The position numbers and the translations under genes are program-made. This document shows, in pieces, positions 12,605-12,860 of a DNA stretch of 12,860 nucleotides. Position 1 is the first letter of the stretch. Each line of letters opens with the position of its first letter. The notes below the pieces were generated by a model. That model worked only from the letters and a program-made list of their open reading frames with translations. It had not been told where the DNA came from and ran no database searches. The DNA comes from Nitrospinota bacterium (lineage in GTDB: Bacteria > Nitrospinota > Nitrospinia > JACRGO01): NCBI GenBank assembly GCA_016212295.1, contig JACRGO010000154.1, positions 1 through 12,860 on the forward strand. Reading direction: 5' to 3'.

Positions 12605-12860
12605 TATTTCTTACTATTTCAAGGAACCACGAATGGACACTAATGAACACGAATTATTTTTAGTATACTAGTTCGTGTATTTCGTGGTTAATAATAAATC
12701 ACCGTTTGTGGCCTTGTAAAATATAGAGCCTACGCATAAATAAGAAAAAGTCTTTTAAATCAACAAGGTATTCTTTTTTATTGGATAAAAAAATTGTAAA
12801 AATTTCACCTTCCATGCTTATGCTCATTTACAGGCATGGCTATTTTACAGGCCGTTATGA
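12605..12860. other. Upstream region of the biotin gene, right flank
   Basis: The gap holds an inverted repeat (12625-12690), then about 170 bp of AT-rich sequence. The bioDA promoter should lie here, but no pair of -35 and -10 boxes stands out. A BirA-type operator (TTGTAAAC half-sites 15-16 bp apart) is not present. No gene is called. Confidence 0.4.
12625..12690. repeat. Inverted repeat, AACCACGAA...TTCGTGGTT family
   Basis: The left arm (12625-12656, AACCACGAATGGACAC then GAACACGAATTA) pairs with the right arm (12669-12690, TAGTTCGTGTATTTCGTGGTTA), except for about 10 bases missing from the right arm. The centre holds a perfect 10-bp palindrome TAGTATACTA (12661-12670). It lies 20 bp upstream of the bioDA start, so it is probably in the mRNA leader. 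This CCACGAATGGACAC theme recurs in many environmental genomes (recollection). Confidence 0.75.

Noticed and set aside
12794-12833. TTGTAAA and TTTACA half-sites as a BirA operator upstream of bioDA
   Set aside because: The half-sites are about 27 bp apart instead of the 15-16 bp of known BirA operators, and the flanking bases do not match.
12806-12860. Minus-strand residues KIAMPVNEHKHGR near the right edge, recalling the N-terminus of NifX-like proteins
   Set aside because: A stop follows after about ten residues beyond the ATG and no longer homologous-looking frame is visible; at most a small remnant, and more likely chance.

Overview
The window looks like chromosomal DNA from an uncultivated Gram-negative bacterium. 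Evidence for an outer envelope is a periplasmic adaptor protein with a signal peptide and a beta-barrel outer-membrane protein ending in Phe. Isoprenoids are made by the MEP route (IspD). Gene content and the dense, mixed set of short intergenic repeats recall Desulfobacterota, Nitrospirota or Nitrospinota metagenome bins, but the sequence alone does not settle the phylum. Six-frame reading finds no transposase, integrase, CRISPR array, tRNA or rRNA.

Layout. 1-345: non-coding, two repeat elements. 346-1638 (-): RND/HlyD-type periplasmic adaptor with no pump beside it. 1639-2157: non-coding, two inverted repeats. 2158-3405 (+): sulfatase/phosphodiesterase of the alkaline phosphatase superfamily with an atypical nucleophile region. 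3416-3652 (-): orphan ribbon-helix-helix antitoxin. 3753-4730 (-): outer-membrane beta-barrel protein. 4731-5327: non-coding, with a direct repeat, a perfect 36-bp inverted repeat and a likely promoter. 5328-8404 (+): probable operon ispD - mtaB - YwiC-like membrane protein. 8401-8429: strong sigma70-like promoter over a palindrome, followed by a 28-codon micro-ORF. 8580-10247 (+): membrane-anchored pentapeptide-repeat protein interrupted near its start by an in-frame amber codon. 10370-10396: terminator-like hairpin. 10412-10508: two more repeats. 10517-12604 (-): one gene fusing BioD and BioA. 12605-12860: an inverted repeat, then AT-rich sequence with no clear gene.

How the genes relate. 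bioDA encodes two consecutive steps of biotin synthesis (KAPA to DAPA to dethiobiotin) in one chain. ispD (isoprenoid precursor) and mtaB (tRNA 37 methylthiolation) are housekeeping genes that share a transcript by proximity rather than by pathway. The others are separate accessory or envelope functions.

Most interesting aspects: (1) nearly every longer gene boundary carries a short repeat of a different family, and one of these appears to supply both the tail of IspD and the start codon of MtaB; (2) the bacterial BioD-BioA fusion; (3) an amber codon inside an otherwise well-conserved open frame, although TAG serves as an ordinary stop in three neighbouring genes; (4) a palindrome-overlapped promoter whose predicted start lies at a micro-ORF ATG. 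I saw no clear undescribed defence or mobile system; the repeat population is the strongest unexplained signal.
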